A stretch of DNA of 64,000 nucleotides from Acidobacteriota bacterium (GTDB lineage: Bacteria > Acidobacteriota > Polarisedimenticolia > Polarisedimenticolales > Polarisedimenticolaceae). Under the pieces are notes generated by a model. It ran no database searches, was not told the origin of the DNA, and saw only the letters and a program-made list of their open reading frames with translations. Within the stretch, counting starts at the first letter, position 1; the number at the start of each line of letters is the position of its first letter. Positions 46,901-54,411 of this stretch are shown here, piece by piece. The stretch is from NCBI GenBank assembly GCA_029861955.1, contig JAOTYK010000014.1:54474-118473 (forward strand). The letters are read 5' to 3'. A program made the position numbers and the translations under genes.

Positions 46901-48284
46901 GTTCGTGGAGAATTCCGATCCTTCGACGATGTCGGTCGTGTTGACCGGCACGTCACGGCATCCACCGAAGTTACTCGTCGACCCCGAGAGGATCGCCGTG
47001 GCGCTCCCGCCGCGACCGCACCTCAAGACACTCCGCGAGATACACATCGCCAATGTCGGCGATGACGGTGGCGTGCGTGGCATGGGTACGGAACTTCAGT
47101 GGACGTTGTCGCAGACGACGATTCCAGCGCCGGCCGGTCGACACTCGCGGGATGTCGGCCGCCAGGATGCATTCGGCTATCGCTGGCGGACCGAGGACGA
47201 GCCCGGTGGACCCCTCTTCGACTGGCAGGAGATCTCCGGGCGGGGAGTCTCGCTGGATCTCGCATCCGACGATCAGGTCAGCGAGCCGATACCCATCGGT
47301 TTCCCGTTCGAGTTCTACGGGCGAGCGGCGAGTCATGTTCATGTTTCCACCGACGGTTGGCTGAGCTTCGCCGACAGTCCGCCGTCCTACAGCAATCCGC
47401 CGGCGCTGCCCGACACGGGCGTACGGACACCGGCCGACCTGATCGCGCCGTTCTGGGACGATCTGAACCTGACCCACAGGGGGCAGATCTTCGTCGAGTC
47501 ACAGCCCCACCGCTTCATCGTCCAGTACGAAGCGGTCGAAAGATTCTCGTCACCCGGTGCGTTGACGTTCCAGGTGCTGCTGTACCGCGATGGCCGAATC
47601 GTCTTTCAGTACCGGGTACTGGAGGGTGCGACCGATAGCGCCACCATCGGAATTCAGAACAGCGATCGAACGATCGGGAACCTCGTCGTCGCCAACCAGT
47701 CGTTCGTCCAGGACAGACGGGCGATCGAATTTCGTCGGGCGCCGGACTGGTTGCATATCTCGCCGGCATCCGGAGCGGTGTCGCCCGCCGGCGAAGATGT
47801 CGTGACGCTAACCGTCGATACCGGAGCGTTGCCCTCGGGCAGCTTTGCTGCGGACCTGGAACTCCGTAGCAACGATCCGTTCCAATCGCAGCGATCGATC
47901 CCGCTGATCTTCCATATCGGAGAGATCAAACCATTGGAGATCCTCGTTCCGCTGGGTCGTCGCCGACACGGCGACGTCGTGGAGGTCTTCGTTGAACTTC
48001 CATCCGGACTCGACCCACGGACGATCGTTGCGTCCGGCGTTCGTCTGCAGGGGACGCTCGCGCCCATCGATGAGACACCCATCGCGACGGATCGCGACGG
48101 GGACGGGGTGCCCGAAGGACGCATACGATTCGATGCCGATCGCTTCCTCGACCTCGTGCGTCAGGACGCCGACGGTTCCCTCGAGCTGACCGGCGAGGTC
48201 CGCGATACGACCTGGTTCCGCGGGACGTTTCGTCTGCGCTGGCTCGACGTGGGTTCTCCGACTAGATCAAATCGGCGTCGGTAA
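40989..48284 (+). CDS. giant secreted subtilisin-like protease with ASH, Kelch and nidogen-like regions
   Basis: About 2431 residues. TTG 40989 is preferred (GGGGGAG six bases upstream, signal peptide follows at once); ATG 40959 is the alternative. Order: signal peptide; propeptide (FVPGEILVKFRDDVD); S8 protease with Asp156, His211, Asn303 and Ser371 (IIDSGID, DHGTHVAGI, AAGNS, GTSMAAPQ); fibronectin III-like domain; ASH/choice-of-anchor domains interleaved with three copies of a ~110-residue two-cysteine module (starting near 42904, 43890 and 44880); Kelch-like propeller (~45715-46360); nidogen-like domain (~47270-47730); a final ASH and a cap. I see no sorting motif at the C-terminus. Its 3' end overlaps the convergent Rieske-ThDP gene by 23 bases. 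Confidence 0.88.
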   Translation: MPRFTRNLLLGILCLLLPGGVTVDGSSSDSPPRFVPGEILVKFRDDVDAGARRQTTGRFNVARIHRDRHGLERMRVGPLEDVETIARKLAAESEVLYAEPNWMVSLYRQPDDPFHFQQYWLTNAGQTGGTPGADIRAMEAWDLTTGSRDVIVAIIDSGIDVNHPDLLPNLWTNENEIAGNGIDDDNNGYVDDTAGWNFFTDNNDPFDDNDHGTHVAGIVGAVGDNGRGVSGVAWKVTLMPLKFTDSAGFGSTSDAVAALDYAVAMGARVSNNSWGGSFNSQALRDAIQRAGEADHLFVAAAGNSAVDIDQLPQFPAGYDLDNILTVMATNDRDLPAFFTNIGPIGVDVAAAGERVLSSVVGGTYRQLTGTSMAAPQVTGVAALALSVAPNIPALALKQRILDSAIPVPSLTGYSRTGARLDALGVLQAIDDVAPGRIDDLHLLELGSTRAVITWTAPGDDGDDGTVWRYRIRVAAEGLLASGPIPLAAGATQTFELNGLTPDADLSMTVQGQDEWGNVGPVSNVLTVHTLPPPIIDVSPSAFELFLDPVEVGTAQLRIANAGPGELDWMITGLDSRPLDERVTFGQTVGRLIGGQSIDVPLTIDTNGLAAGFYGALVNVRSNDVSRPELDIPLAVIIGLRPRLVVGRSGPTEESEQLFDDSPAGTTHRIELGSQAIGPMTVTVSVEGDFAESSEFGTVSVDGEFLGIVQGGGTDCSFGGRSFILSGQDVERLAGDGVLIITIENSADVATFCSNNVHGLQLAYREPVSSLEFPETIVGLTEQMEVDLINVGSSALRIASISSELLTDYTAVFPFATLQTDQVLTLEVLFHPQTPGRRADTLSITTNEPDHDATQLFLEGVGLAPPILRLQPDRIERTLDAGERIEASFEIGNDGASPLVVTLESAGSDLVVAPQSGLIPAGETEPFTLEIDGTDFVAGLRETAIMVRSNDPDALQIALPIILEIRGEPRIRLEPAVVRIDSEISYSTLDAVTTHIFPISIPIVGAARFEMVVDGDFGLIDESATLTVEGDELLSISDAERDCEPIGIVEPLSIDDVTRWNSDNQIEAIVSNSPKVDLFCERNSHRLSLIYDGPSDRLEFGDGFVEFESIRNVVITNSGTDRLTFDSVETSGSAYELGVVPQFVEAGASRSIPVRFTPDALGDHEGELVVISDATNAAVVRLPLHGHGVPAPSLRVTPLSLTFNTTLGEIQSRSLSMENNGSVPVGFSASAVGTVISQVSITPVAGTVAPGDVAEITITVDGTDLPAGAQDFAVMLATEDPQQSLIEIPVNWVVTGTPRLGFSTSRYEQRSRVEFSVAAAATEHQFSVDRPAAGNVDVSLHVVGDFGSIGEQAALLVEGQFLLSAGGNSADCVPITETTSVSPARLSQWSSNGTVDVIVQNSAPVGTICPERFHEVTLRYPELASSVEVGQVFLGRPDGTQVEIFSNGNSDLNIQSLTTTGSSFRVVDRSFVLEPGESEMIEITVLADDVGVLSGELIVASNATDQPLTRLPLRATSNAAPQAVLSPSLLQHVVLPATPETFELSLSNAGGLPLSFSTAPEVAVGVELETLPASPGPAACLVADPIGGQIYTQIRRANEFYRFDVTSSTWTTLSRSPMAAEEFCRSVLLDGKIHVFHSNDRDFYAVYDIAVDRWERRPHPVDQNVGAVAGDGESFIYLARLARLFRHDPETEVTTELAPPPFPFERGGGLEFFDGHLYGHRGNGNPDFARYDIAVDRWDLQQQAPSGLRSGTTFDPILSSYYVIAEPDAGIVYRHDTRTNRWQAIDVAPLVSRKGELAWIGRTNPGVYFQQGEFGREFIRLGTPEGIVQPPYPSGVVAPGESVVLPLMLRTDLPIGPYRETIHLRSNDPETPVTSTILDVTIAAAGRLEMGPVGLDLTTFVGVPRTELLEFSNRGDRPIRVVDLEIADPRARESLVIDGMGSPVELAPREHATRQVTWTPTSAGDLATSLVAFVENSDPSTMSVVLTGTSRHPPKLLVDPERIAVALPPRPHLKTLREIHIANVGDDGGVRGMGTELQWTLSQTTIPAPAGRHSRDVGRQDAFGYRWRTEDEPGGPLFDWQEISGRGVSLDLASDDQVSEPIPIGFPFEFYGRAASHVHVSTDGWLSFADSPPSYSNPPALPDTGVRTPADLIAPFWDDLNLTHRGQIFVESQPHRFIVQYEAVERFSSPGALTFQVLLYRDGRIVFQYRVLEGATDSATIGIQNSDRTIGNLVVANQSFVQDRRAIEFRRAPDWLHISPASGAVSPAGEDVVTLTVDTGALPSGSFAADLELRSNDPFQSQRSIPLIFHIGEIKPLEILVPLGRRRHGDVVEVFVELPSGLDPRTIVASGVRLQGTLAPIDETPIATDRDGDGVPEGRIRFDADRFLDLVRQDADGSLELTGEVRDTTWFRGTFRLRWLDVGSPTRSNRRR

Positions 48285-50211
48285 CGACCTCGACCAGCGC
48301 GGGACCCTCATGTGCCAAAGCACGCTTCAGGGCATCGTCAAGTTGATCGACCTTCGTGACGCGGATCCCGACGGCACCACAGATCTCCGCATATTTTGCG
48401 AAGTCGGGGTTGTGGAGTCCGGTCTGCCAGACGTCCCACTCACCGGCGCGTTGTTCCTTGCTGATCTTTCCCAGTTCGTTGTTGTTGAGTAGGACGTGGG
48501 TGATATCCATGCCGTGTCGCACCGCGGTCGTTAGCTCACCCATGTATTGTCCGAATCCGCCATCTCCGGTAACCGCGATGGTTTTTCGTTCAGGCTGCGC
48601 TGCCCACGCCCCCATCGCCGCCGGGAATCCGAACCCGATCGATCCCAGATAGCCCGACATCAGCACCGACTGGTTCTTGCATTCGAAGTATCGCCCGAAC
48701 GAGTACGTGTTGTTGCCGACGTCCACTGCGATGACGGCGTCCTCCGGAACGTGTCGCGTCAACGCCGCAAAGACCGCCGCCGAAGGCAGACCGTTCCCGC
48801 GATCGTCAATCTCTCGTCGCCGCTTCTCCTCGCGCCAGATCGCCCAGCGTCCAGCCAGCTCTTTCTTAGGGTCGACGGCGGACGACTTGCCCCGCAGCAT
48901 CTCCTGGAGGGCCTCGACCGTGACGCCGATCTCGCCCCAGACCGGAACCGTCACCGGGTGGAACTTGCCGAGCGCCATCGGGTCGAAGTCGACCTGAATC
49001 GTCGGAGTCTTGGGAGTAATTCCGGTGTGATTGGAGAATGACGCACCGAGGACGATCAGAAGGTCGGCCTCGTTCATGAACCAACTCGCGATGGGTGTGC
49101 CGCTCCGTCCGAGAACCCCGCAGCCAAGTGGATGATCGTCCGCGATCAGGCCCTTGCCCTTGAACGTCGTAACCACCGGTGCCGAGATCTGTTCAGCGAA
49201 ATCCGTGATTCGATCCATGCGGAAGCGGGCCCCGTGACCAACGATGATCAGCGGGCGTTTGGCTTCACCGATCCGTTTCGCCGCTTCGGTCAACGATGCC
49301 CTGGGGGGTGTAATCGTCTCCTCCGTGATTCTCCCTTCGGGAGAAGAAGGCTTCGCGGCCTCATCGGCGGGCAGTACCTGAACCTCATCGGGAAAAATCA
49401 GGTGGGCCACATCTCGCTTGAGATGGGCATGCTTGAGGGCCAGGGTCATCAACTCTGCATGCTTGCTGGAGTGGAGGACAGTCTGACTCCAGGCGGCGAC
49501 CGACGAGAACGCAGACGCAAGATCCACTTCCTGGAAAGCGCCGGGTCCGAGGACCTGGGTGTCGACCTGACCGGTCAAAGCCAGGACCGGTGCGCGATCG
49601 ACCTTGGCGTCCCACAGACCTGTCAGAAGGTTGGTTGCGCCGGGCCCCGCGATCGCAAGGCAGGCGGCGGGCTTCCCCGTCAACTTTGCGTAGGCCGATG
49701 CCGCGAACGCGGCCGCGCCCTCATGACGAATACCGATGTAGCGGAGATTGCCTTCGGCCTCCTGGCGACGAAGGGCATCGGCGAGACCCAGGTTGGAGTG
49801 ACCGACCATTCCGAACACGTGCTTGACGCCCCAGTTGACCATCGTCTCGACCATCACGTCGGAAACCGTCCTTTGATGGGCGGCTTCGCACGGAAGCGCG
49901 ACGTAGACCCCGTCGTCACGTTCCTCGACGGCGAACGCATCGACTCCGTCGTCGTGTCCACCGGGAGAATTCCCGGTACAGGGGTGAAAGTCCCAGCCAT
50001 GCCACGGGCATCGCAACCAGCCGTTCTCGATCGAGCCTTCTCCGAGCGGGCCTCCCTGGTGCGGGCACTTGTTGTCGAGCGCGTTGTACTTACCCTCGAA
50101 ATGGGTCAGGGCGAGGCTTACGTGGCCGGCGACGACGGTCTTGACCCGCCCTTCGGGCAGCTCATCGCTATCGGCAACCCGAAACCACTTCACGTCGTCG
50201 GTCTTACTCAT
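48262..50211 (-). CDS. Rieske-ThDP fusion enzyme (acetolactate synthase/oxidase-like)
   Basis: 649 residues. Residues 1-~105 are a Rieske 2Fe-2S domain with Cys49-His51 (CPHQGG) and Cys68-His71 (CPWHGW). The rest is a complete ThDP enzyme of the pyruvate oxidase/acetolactate synthase/sulfoacetaldehyde acetyltransferase type: ThDP glutamate region GIRHEGAAAFAASAYA, middle FAD-like domain and C-terminal ThDP motif VTGDGGFGQYMGEL...HVLLNNNELG. It is full-length for this class. The Rieske domain suggests that electrons from a 2-oxo acid go to the cluster. It overlaps the Rieske-glutamate synthase gene by 8 bases. Substrate unknown. Confidence 0.88.
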   Translation of the reverse strand: MSKTDDVKWFRVADSDELPEGRVKTVVAGHVSLALTHFEGKYNALDNKCPHQGGPLGEGSIENGWLRCPWHGWDFHPCTGNSPGGHDDGVDAFAVEERDDGVYVALPCEAAHQRTVSDVMVETMVNWGVKHVFGMVGHSNLGLADALRRQEAEGNLRYIGIRHEGAAAFAASAYAKLTGKPAACLAIAGPGATNLLTGLWDAKVDRAPVLALTGQVDTQVLGPGAFQEVDLASAFSSVAAWSQTVLHSSKHAELMTLALKHAHLKRDVAHLIFPDEVQVLPADEAAKPSSPEGRITEETITPPRASLTEAAKRIGEAKRPLIIVGHGARFRMDRITDFAEQISAPVVTTFKGKGLIADDHPLGCGVLGRSGTPIASWFMNEADLLIVLGASFSNHTGITPKTPTIQVDFDPMALGKFHPVTVPVWGEIGVTVEALQEMLRGKSSAVDPKKELAGRWAIWREEKRRREIDDRGNGLPSAAVFAALTRHVPEDAVIAVDVGNNTYSFGRYFECKNQSVLMSGYLGSIGFGFPAAMGAWAAQPERKTIAVTGDGGFGQYMGELTTAVRHGMDITHVLLNNNELGKISKEQRAGEWDVWQTGLHNPDFAKYAEICGAVGIRVTKVDQLDDALKRALAHEGPALVEVVTDADLI

Positions 50212-51829
50212 GGGTCGCTCCGGGGCCGGCGAAACGAACGCCGGCCAGATCTGCCATATCGCGTTTCCAACTGGTCAGGTCCCGAACCGCGAACTGATTC
50301 AGATGGGTGTGGCCACAGGCTCGGGCCATCGTGGCCATCAGGTGAACCGACGCATCGAAGAACCGGGCCAACCGTTTGGCCGCGGCGTCAACAACCAGTC
50401 GCGATCGAAGAGTCTCTTTCTGGGTCGCGATACCGACGGGACAGTTATTGGTGCTGCAGGCCCGCATTCCAAGGCATCCGATGGCCTGTAGCGCGGAGTT
50501 GGACAGCGCCACACCATCCGCGCCAAGGGCTAACGCCTTGACGAAATCCGCCGGTGTGCGAAGTCCGCCGGTGATGATCAGCGTGACCTCTTTCTTGTCG
50601 CATCGATCCAGATGTCGTCGTGCGCGTGCCAGCGCAGGGATCGTCGGGACCGAGATGTTGTCCTTGAAGATCTTTGGTGCGGCGCCTGTGCCACCGCCAC
50701 GACCGTCGAGGATGACGTAATCGACACCGATCTCCAGCGCGGTATCGATATCATCCTCGATGTGCTGCGCGGAGAGCTTGAAGCCGATCGGGATTCCGCC
50801 GGTGGCCTCTCGCACCTCCCCGGCAAACTCGCGGAACGGCGCCGGGTTGTCCCATTCCGGAAAACGTGAAGGCGAGATCGCTCCCTTGCCAACCTCGAGA
50901 CCGCGCACCTCCGCAATCTTGCCCTTGACCTTCTCGCCGGGGAGATGGCCACCGGTACCGGTCTTGGCACCCTGCCCACCCTTGAAGTGGAATGCCTGGC
51001 AGCGCGCAACCTTCTCCATGGAAAAGCCGAACCGCGCCGACGCAAGTTCGTAGAAATAGCGGGAGTTGGCCTCCTGCTCTTCGGCGAGCATGCCCCCTTC
51101 ACCGGAGCAGATGCCGGTTCCTGCCAACTCGGCGCCGGTGGCCAGAGAGATCTTCGCCTCTTCCGAGAGAGCGCCATAACTCATGTCCGAGACGAAGAGC
51201 GGGATTTTCAGATGGAGAGGCTTTGCGGCACCCGGTCCGATCACCAGCTCTGTACCGACCTCGACGTCATCCAACTGCGGAACGATGGCCAGCTGCGCGG
51301 TGACGAACTGGATGTCGTCCCAACGCGGCAGTTCGGTCAGGGCCACGCCCATCGAAGAGACGGGACCGTGGGCCCCGGTCCGTTCCAGACCATGCTCTGC
51401 CAGCTCTCTGATGTAGTTGACGTGAGGTTCCATCGGAACCCCATGGGTATCGGCGTAGAGACCCTGATAGGCATCCCGATCGTAAGGCTGGGGGTTGGCC
51501 TTTTCCCAGGCGGCAATCTCGTCCTCGTCGACCCAGACACCGCCGCTCTCAACCCAGGACGAGAATTTGTGGAGTTGCTCCTTGTTGTTGTAGGCGCTGA
51601 TCCCGGAGCGGAACTGATAGTCCCAGTCGTGAACGCCGCAGATCAGGTCGTTTCCGCGGATATGCCCGTCCGCCAGCAGTGCACCACGATGGAGGCAGCG
51701 GCCATACAGCACCGACACATCGTCTTCATCGGGATAGCGCACGATGACCAGATCCACATTGGCCACCAGCGCATACGTGGGTGTCGACGGTTCCAGAGTC
51801 GCCCAGTCGGCGATCTTCAGCTTGTTCAT
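50204..51829 (-). CDS. Rieske-glutamate synthase-like FMN/Fe-S protein
   Basis: 541 residues from ATG 51829 (GGAGAAAG upstream). An N-terminal Rieske domain has Cys45-His47 (CLHRGA) and Cys64-His67 (CGVHDWDYQF). From ~residue 150 the FMN-binding glutamate synthase domain follows (FVSDMSYGALSEEAK, FKLSAQHIEDDIDTALEIGVD in part, DGRGGGTGAAP). It ends with the cluster motif CLGMRACSTNNCPVGIATQ. No glutaminase domain is present, as in archaeal-type GltB and related FMN enzymes. It is first in the operon with the Rieske-ThDP gene; the substrate may not be glutamate. Confidence 0.87.
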   Translation of the reverse strand: MNKLKIADWATLEPSTPTYALVANVDLVIVRYPDEDDVSVLYGRCLHRGALLADGHIRGNDLICGVHDWDYQFRSGISAYNNKEQLHKFSSWVESGGVWVDEDEIAAWEKANPQPYDRDAYQGLYADTHGVPMEPHVNYIRELAEHGLERTGAHGPVSSMGVALTELPRWDDIQFVTAQLAIVPQLDDVEVGTELVIGPGAAKPLHLKIPLFVSDMSYGALSEEAKISLATGAELAGTGICSGEGGMLAEEQEANSRYFYELASARFGFSMEKVARCQAFHFKGGQGAKTGTGGHLPGEKVKGKIAEVRGLEVGKGAISPSRFPEWDNPAPFREFAGEVREATGGIPIGFKLSAQHIEDDIDTALEIGVDYVILDGRGGGTGAAPKIFKDNISVPTIPALARARRHLDRCDKKEVTLIITGGLRTPADFVKALALGADGVALSNSALQAIGCLGMRACSTNNCPVGIATQKETLRSRLVVDAAAKRLARFFDASVHLMATMARACGHTHLNQFAVRDLTSWKRDMADLAGVRFAGPGATHE

Positions 51830-51873
51830 GGTCTTTCTCCGTGGTTGGGCGCAGTCTACCCCGTGGCACCACC

Positions 51874-51909
51874 GGTGAGAACCCAAACGCCTTCCGAATT
51901 ATTCTCACC
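51874..51909. promoter_or_regulatory. perfect 8-bp inverted repeat in the divergent Rieske intergenic region, candidate operator
   Basis: GGTGAGAA (51874-51881) and TTCTCACC (51902-51909) flank a 20-base spacer. The element lies between the Rieske-glutamate synthase operon (leftward) and the ferric reductase-like-Rieske operon (rightward), so one regulator could govern both. CATAAT (51919-51924) is a possible -10 for the rightward operon. Confidence 0.4.
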
Positions 51910-51951
51910 CATTCGGGCATAATGAGATAGCTGACACCGTTGCCAGACGAG

Positions 51952-52209
51952 ATGGATATTTTGGCGCAATCTTTCGTCACTCTCTTGCAGGCGTATCTCG
52001 CCGTCGGTGTTCTTTTTGGGCTGTGGTTCGTGTTCCGTGCGGTCAAACGTCTGGATCCCGCCGCGAACGAAGGCGGCCTGGGGTTTCGACTTCTGATCTT
52101 GCCGGGCGTCGCCGCGCTCTGGCCATTCTTGCTGGGTAGGATTGTTCGCGGCGGACCGCCGGTCGAACGCAATCCGCACCGTGACCGTGTCCAGGGAGAC
52201 GGTTCGTGA
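51952..52209 (+). CDS. small membrane protein, first gene of the rightward Rieske operon
   Basis: 85 residues from ATG 51952 (TTG 51940 is possible). Two hydrophobic segments (~6-27 and ~46-62) are separated by a FRAVKRLDPAANEGG loop, and the C-terminus is polar. No recognised family. The stop overlaps the GTG of the next gene (GTGA). Its position suggests a small subunit of a membrane redox complex. Confidence 0.6.
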   Translation: MDILAQSFVTLLQAYLAVGVLFGLWFVFRAVKRLDPAANEGGLGFRLLILPGVAALWPFLLGRIVRGGPPVERNPHRDRVQGDGS

Positions 52210-52625
52210 TCCGGCCGTTGCGGACCCGACATCGGTGGTTCTTCCTCGGGTTGCTGTTGGTGGTCGGTCCACTGATGGTGATGGGGCTTCTGACTCGACG
52301 AGAAATACCCTCGGCATCGCCGCGGGCAGCGGGTGGGAAGACCGGTCTCGAGTATCGGATCGATCGATCCCGGCCTGTTGCGCGAGTCCATGTGACACCG
52401 ACGGCGGCTGTCCCGGCACATCCCGAGTGGAGTCTCTACTGGGACGTGTCTGGAGAGACCGACCCATCGGTCGACCCATCGGTCGACACCATGCTCTTTC
52501 TCGGCGTCGTCGATGGAGAGTCCTCGACGATCCATCCGATCCCGACGGAGTACGCATCGATTCAGGGTCGTCTTGTGCTGTACAGCCTGACCCAGAAAGA
52601 AATCGTCGAGACGGTGGATCCATGA
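52206..52625 (+). CDS. membrane-anchored exported protein, unknown
   Basis: 139 residues, GTG start overlapping the previous stop. One N-terminal membrane segment (WFFLGLLLVVGPLMVMGLL), then an exported domain with VARVHVTPTAAVPAHPEWSLYW. No cysteines or catalytic motif. The stop overlaps the ATG of the ferric reductase-like gene (ATGA), so its synthesis is coupled to it. It may be an accessory subunit of that membrane protein. Confidence 0.6.
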   Translation: MIRPLRTRHRWFFLGLLLVVGPLMVMGLLTRREIPSASPRAAGGKTGLEYRIDRSRPVARVHVTPTAAVPAHPEWSLYWDVSGETDPSVDPSVDTMLFLGVVDGESSTIHPIPTEYASIQGRLVLYSLTQKEIVETVDP

Positions 52626-53644
52626 GCCATCAGTATGTCGCCGTCGGTTGGAATCGACAGAAAAAGATCTATGACACGGTCATGCTGTCCTGTGTGGGTC
52701 TTTACCTGACGATCTTCGTCGTCGTCGATCTGTGGTTACGACCCAATACAAGCCCCGAAACCATGTTGATCCGCGCGTTAGGCAGTTGCGCCTTCCTGAT
52801 GTTGCATGTCGTGCTCTCCATCGGCCCGTTAGCTCGACTTGACACCCGCTTCCTGCCTCTGCTCTACAACCGTCGGCATCTCGGCGTGACGACGTTTCTT
52901 GTCGGAGCCGCACACGGTGGGTTTGCGCTGCTTCAGTTTCATTCGCAGGGAAATGTCCACCCACTCGTCAGCCTGCTAACGTCGAATCAGCGCTTCGACA
53001 GTCTCATTGATTTCCCGTTTCAGCCGCTGGGTTTCGTCGCGTTATCGATCCTCTTTCTGATGGCCGCCACCAGCCACGACTTCTGGTTGACCCAGCTGAC
53101 CGCGCCCATGTGGAAGACGCTGCACATGTTGGTCTACGTCGCGTATGGATTGTTGACGTTGCATGTCGTTCTGGGTGTTCTTCAGGCCGAAACGTCGCCG
53201 CTGTTGAGTGGTCTTGTTCTGTTGGGGTTTGCCTGGATCGTCGGGATTCATCTGCTCGCAGGCTTCCGTGAACGTGGCGGCGATCGACCGATCAGCGAGG
53301 CCGCTCGCGACGGATACGTGCGTGTCTGCCGTGTCGACGAGATCCGCGAGAACCGAGCGAAGATGGCGGTTCTATCCGGCGAAAAGGTGGCGATCTTCCG
53401 CTATGACGGAAAGATCGCGGCAGTCTCGAACGCGTGCCAGCATCAGAATGGCCCTCTGGGTGAAGGCAAGATCATCGATGGCTGCATCACCTGCCCATGG
53501 CATGGCTATCAGTATCGGCCGGAGACCGGCGAGTCACCGCCACCGTTCACCGAGAAGGTTCCGACATTTCGTTCCCGCGTCATTGACGGAGACGTGTGGG
53601 TCCATCCGCAACCGGAGATGAAGGATCACACGCATGTCGGATGA
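52622..53644 (+). CDS. ferric reductase-like transmembrane domain fused to a Rieske 2Fe-2S domain
   Basis: 340 residues from ATG 52622. Six hydrophobic segments (~20-215) carry His62, His98, His168 and His181, spaced in pairs like the haem-b ligands of ferric reductase/MsrQ-type domains. Residues ~230-330 form a Rieske domain with Cys272-His274 (CQHQNGPLGEG) and Cys291-His294 (CPWHGYQY). The Rieske part faces the cytoplasm if the N-terminus is inside. It could pass electrons between the cytosolic cluster and a membrane haem. Overlaps both neighbours in a four-gene operon. Confidence 0.85.
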   Translation: MSHQYVAVGWNRQKKIYDTVMLSCVGLYLTIFVVVDLWLRPNTSPETMLIRALGSCAFLMLHVVLSIGPLARLDTRFLPLLYNRRHLGVTTFLVGAAHGGFALLQFHSQGNVHPLVSLLTSNQRFDSLIDFPFQPLGFVALSILFLMAATSHDFWLTQLTAPMWKTLHMLVYVAYGLLTLHVVLGVLQAETSPLLSGLVLLGFAWIVGIHLLAGFRERGGDRPISEAARDGYVRVCRVDEIRENRAKMAVLSGEKVAIFRYDGKIAAVSNACQHQNGPLGEGKIIDGCITCPWHGYQYRPETGESPPPFTEKVPTFRSRVIDGDVWVHPQPEMKDHTHVG

Positions 53645-54404
53645 ACTGTACGTCGGTTATCTCGAGAAGAGTCCTCCGGGACCGGCGCGAACCACCCGCC
53701 GAACGGTGGCGCTGCTCGCCGTCGTGGTGATCGCGGTCTCGCTCATGACCGTCATCGGGCAGCGACGGTTTGCCCGCAGCCACTTCGAGTGGGGCGAGCC
53801 TCGTTCGTTCAGCGGTCGAATCGACGACAGCGGACTTCGACTGGAGTTGGCACGGCCCGGCGCCAACGCAACGGGCCAGGTGACCGCGATCACGCTTGTC
53901 GCCGTCGGCAAATTCGGGCCCTACACGATGACCGCCGATTGGGTCGGGCGCTACGTCGAACTGGAGGGAACGCTGATCTACCGCGACGGGCAGACGTTGA
54001 TCGAGATCGTCGACGGGTCGATTCGTGCCGTCTCGGCGGATTCGGGCTCCAGAACCGGCCCCATCCAGCGATCGATCGACCCGCCGGCGATCTTTGAGGA
54101 CGTCCGACTTGTCGGGGAGATCATCGACAGCAAATGTTTCCTCGGCGTGATGAAACCCGGGAACCTGAAGCCCCATCGGGCGTGTGCCATTCGCTGTATC
54201 TCCGGAGGTATTCCGCCACTGCTGGTCGTCCGCGACGACTCGGGAGGGGCACGCTATTACTGGCTGGAGGATCTCAGCGGTGTGCCGCTCCGTGAGCAGG
54301 TCCTGCCCTACATTGCAGAGCCCGTCGCCATCCGCGGGACCGTCGTCGACTACACCGATCGAACGTTGTTTCGTGTGGACCCGGCTACCATCGAGCGACT
54401 GTAG
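53634..54404 (+). CDS. membrane-anchored protein with a conserved Cys/His motif, unknown
   Basis: 256 residues, ATG overlapping the previous gene by 11 bases. One membrane helix (~24-41), then an exported beta-rich domain. It contains the block DSKCFLGVMKPG...HRACAIRCISGGIPP, giving Cys168, His181, Cys184 and Cys188 that could ligate a metal or cluster. I recall such blocks in uncharacterised proteins next to redox genes but know no function. As the last gene of the operon it is a candidate electron carrier or docking subunit for the Rieske membrane protein. Confidence 0.65.
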   Translation: MSDELYVGYLEKSPPGPARTTRRTVALLAVVVIAVSLMTVIGQRRFARSHFEWGEPRSFSGRIDDSGLRLELARPGANATGQVTAITLVAVGKFGPYTMTADWVGRYVELEGTLIYRDGQTLIEIVDGSIRAVSADSGSRTGPIQRSIDPPAIFEDVRLVGEIIDSKCFLGVMKPGNLKPHRACAIRCISGGIPPLLVVRDDSGGARYYWLEDLSGVPLREQVLPYIAEPVAIRGTVVDYTDRTLFRVDPATIERL

Positions 54405-54411
54405 GCGGTCC

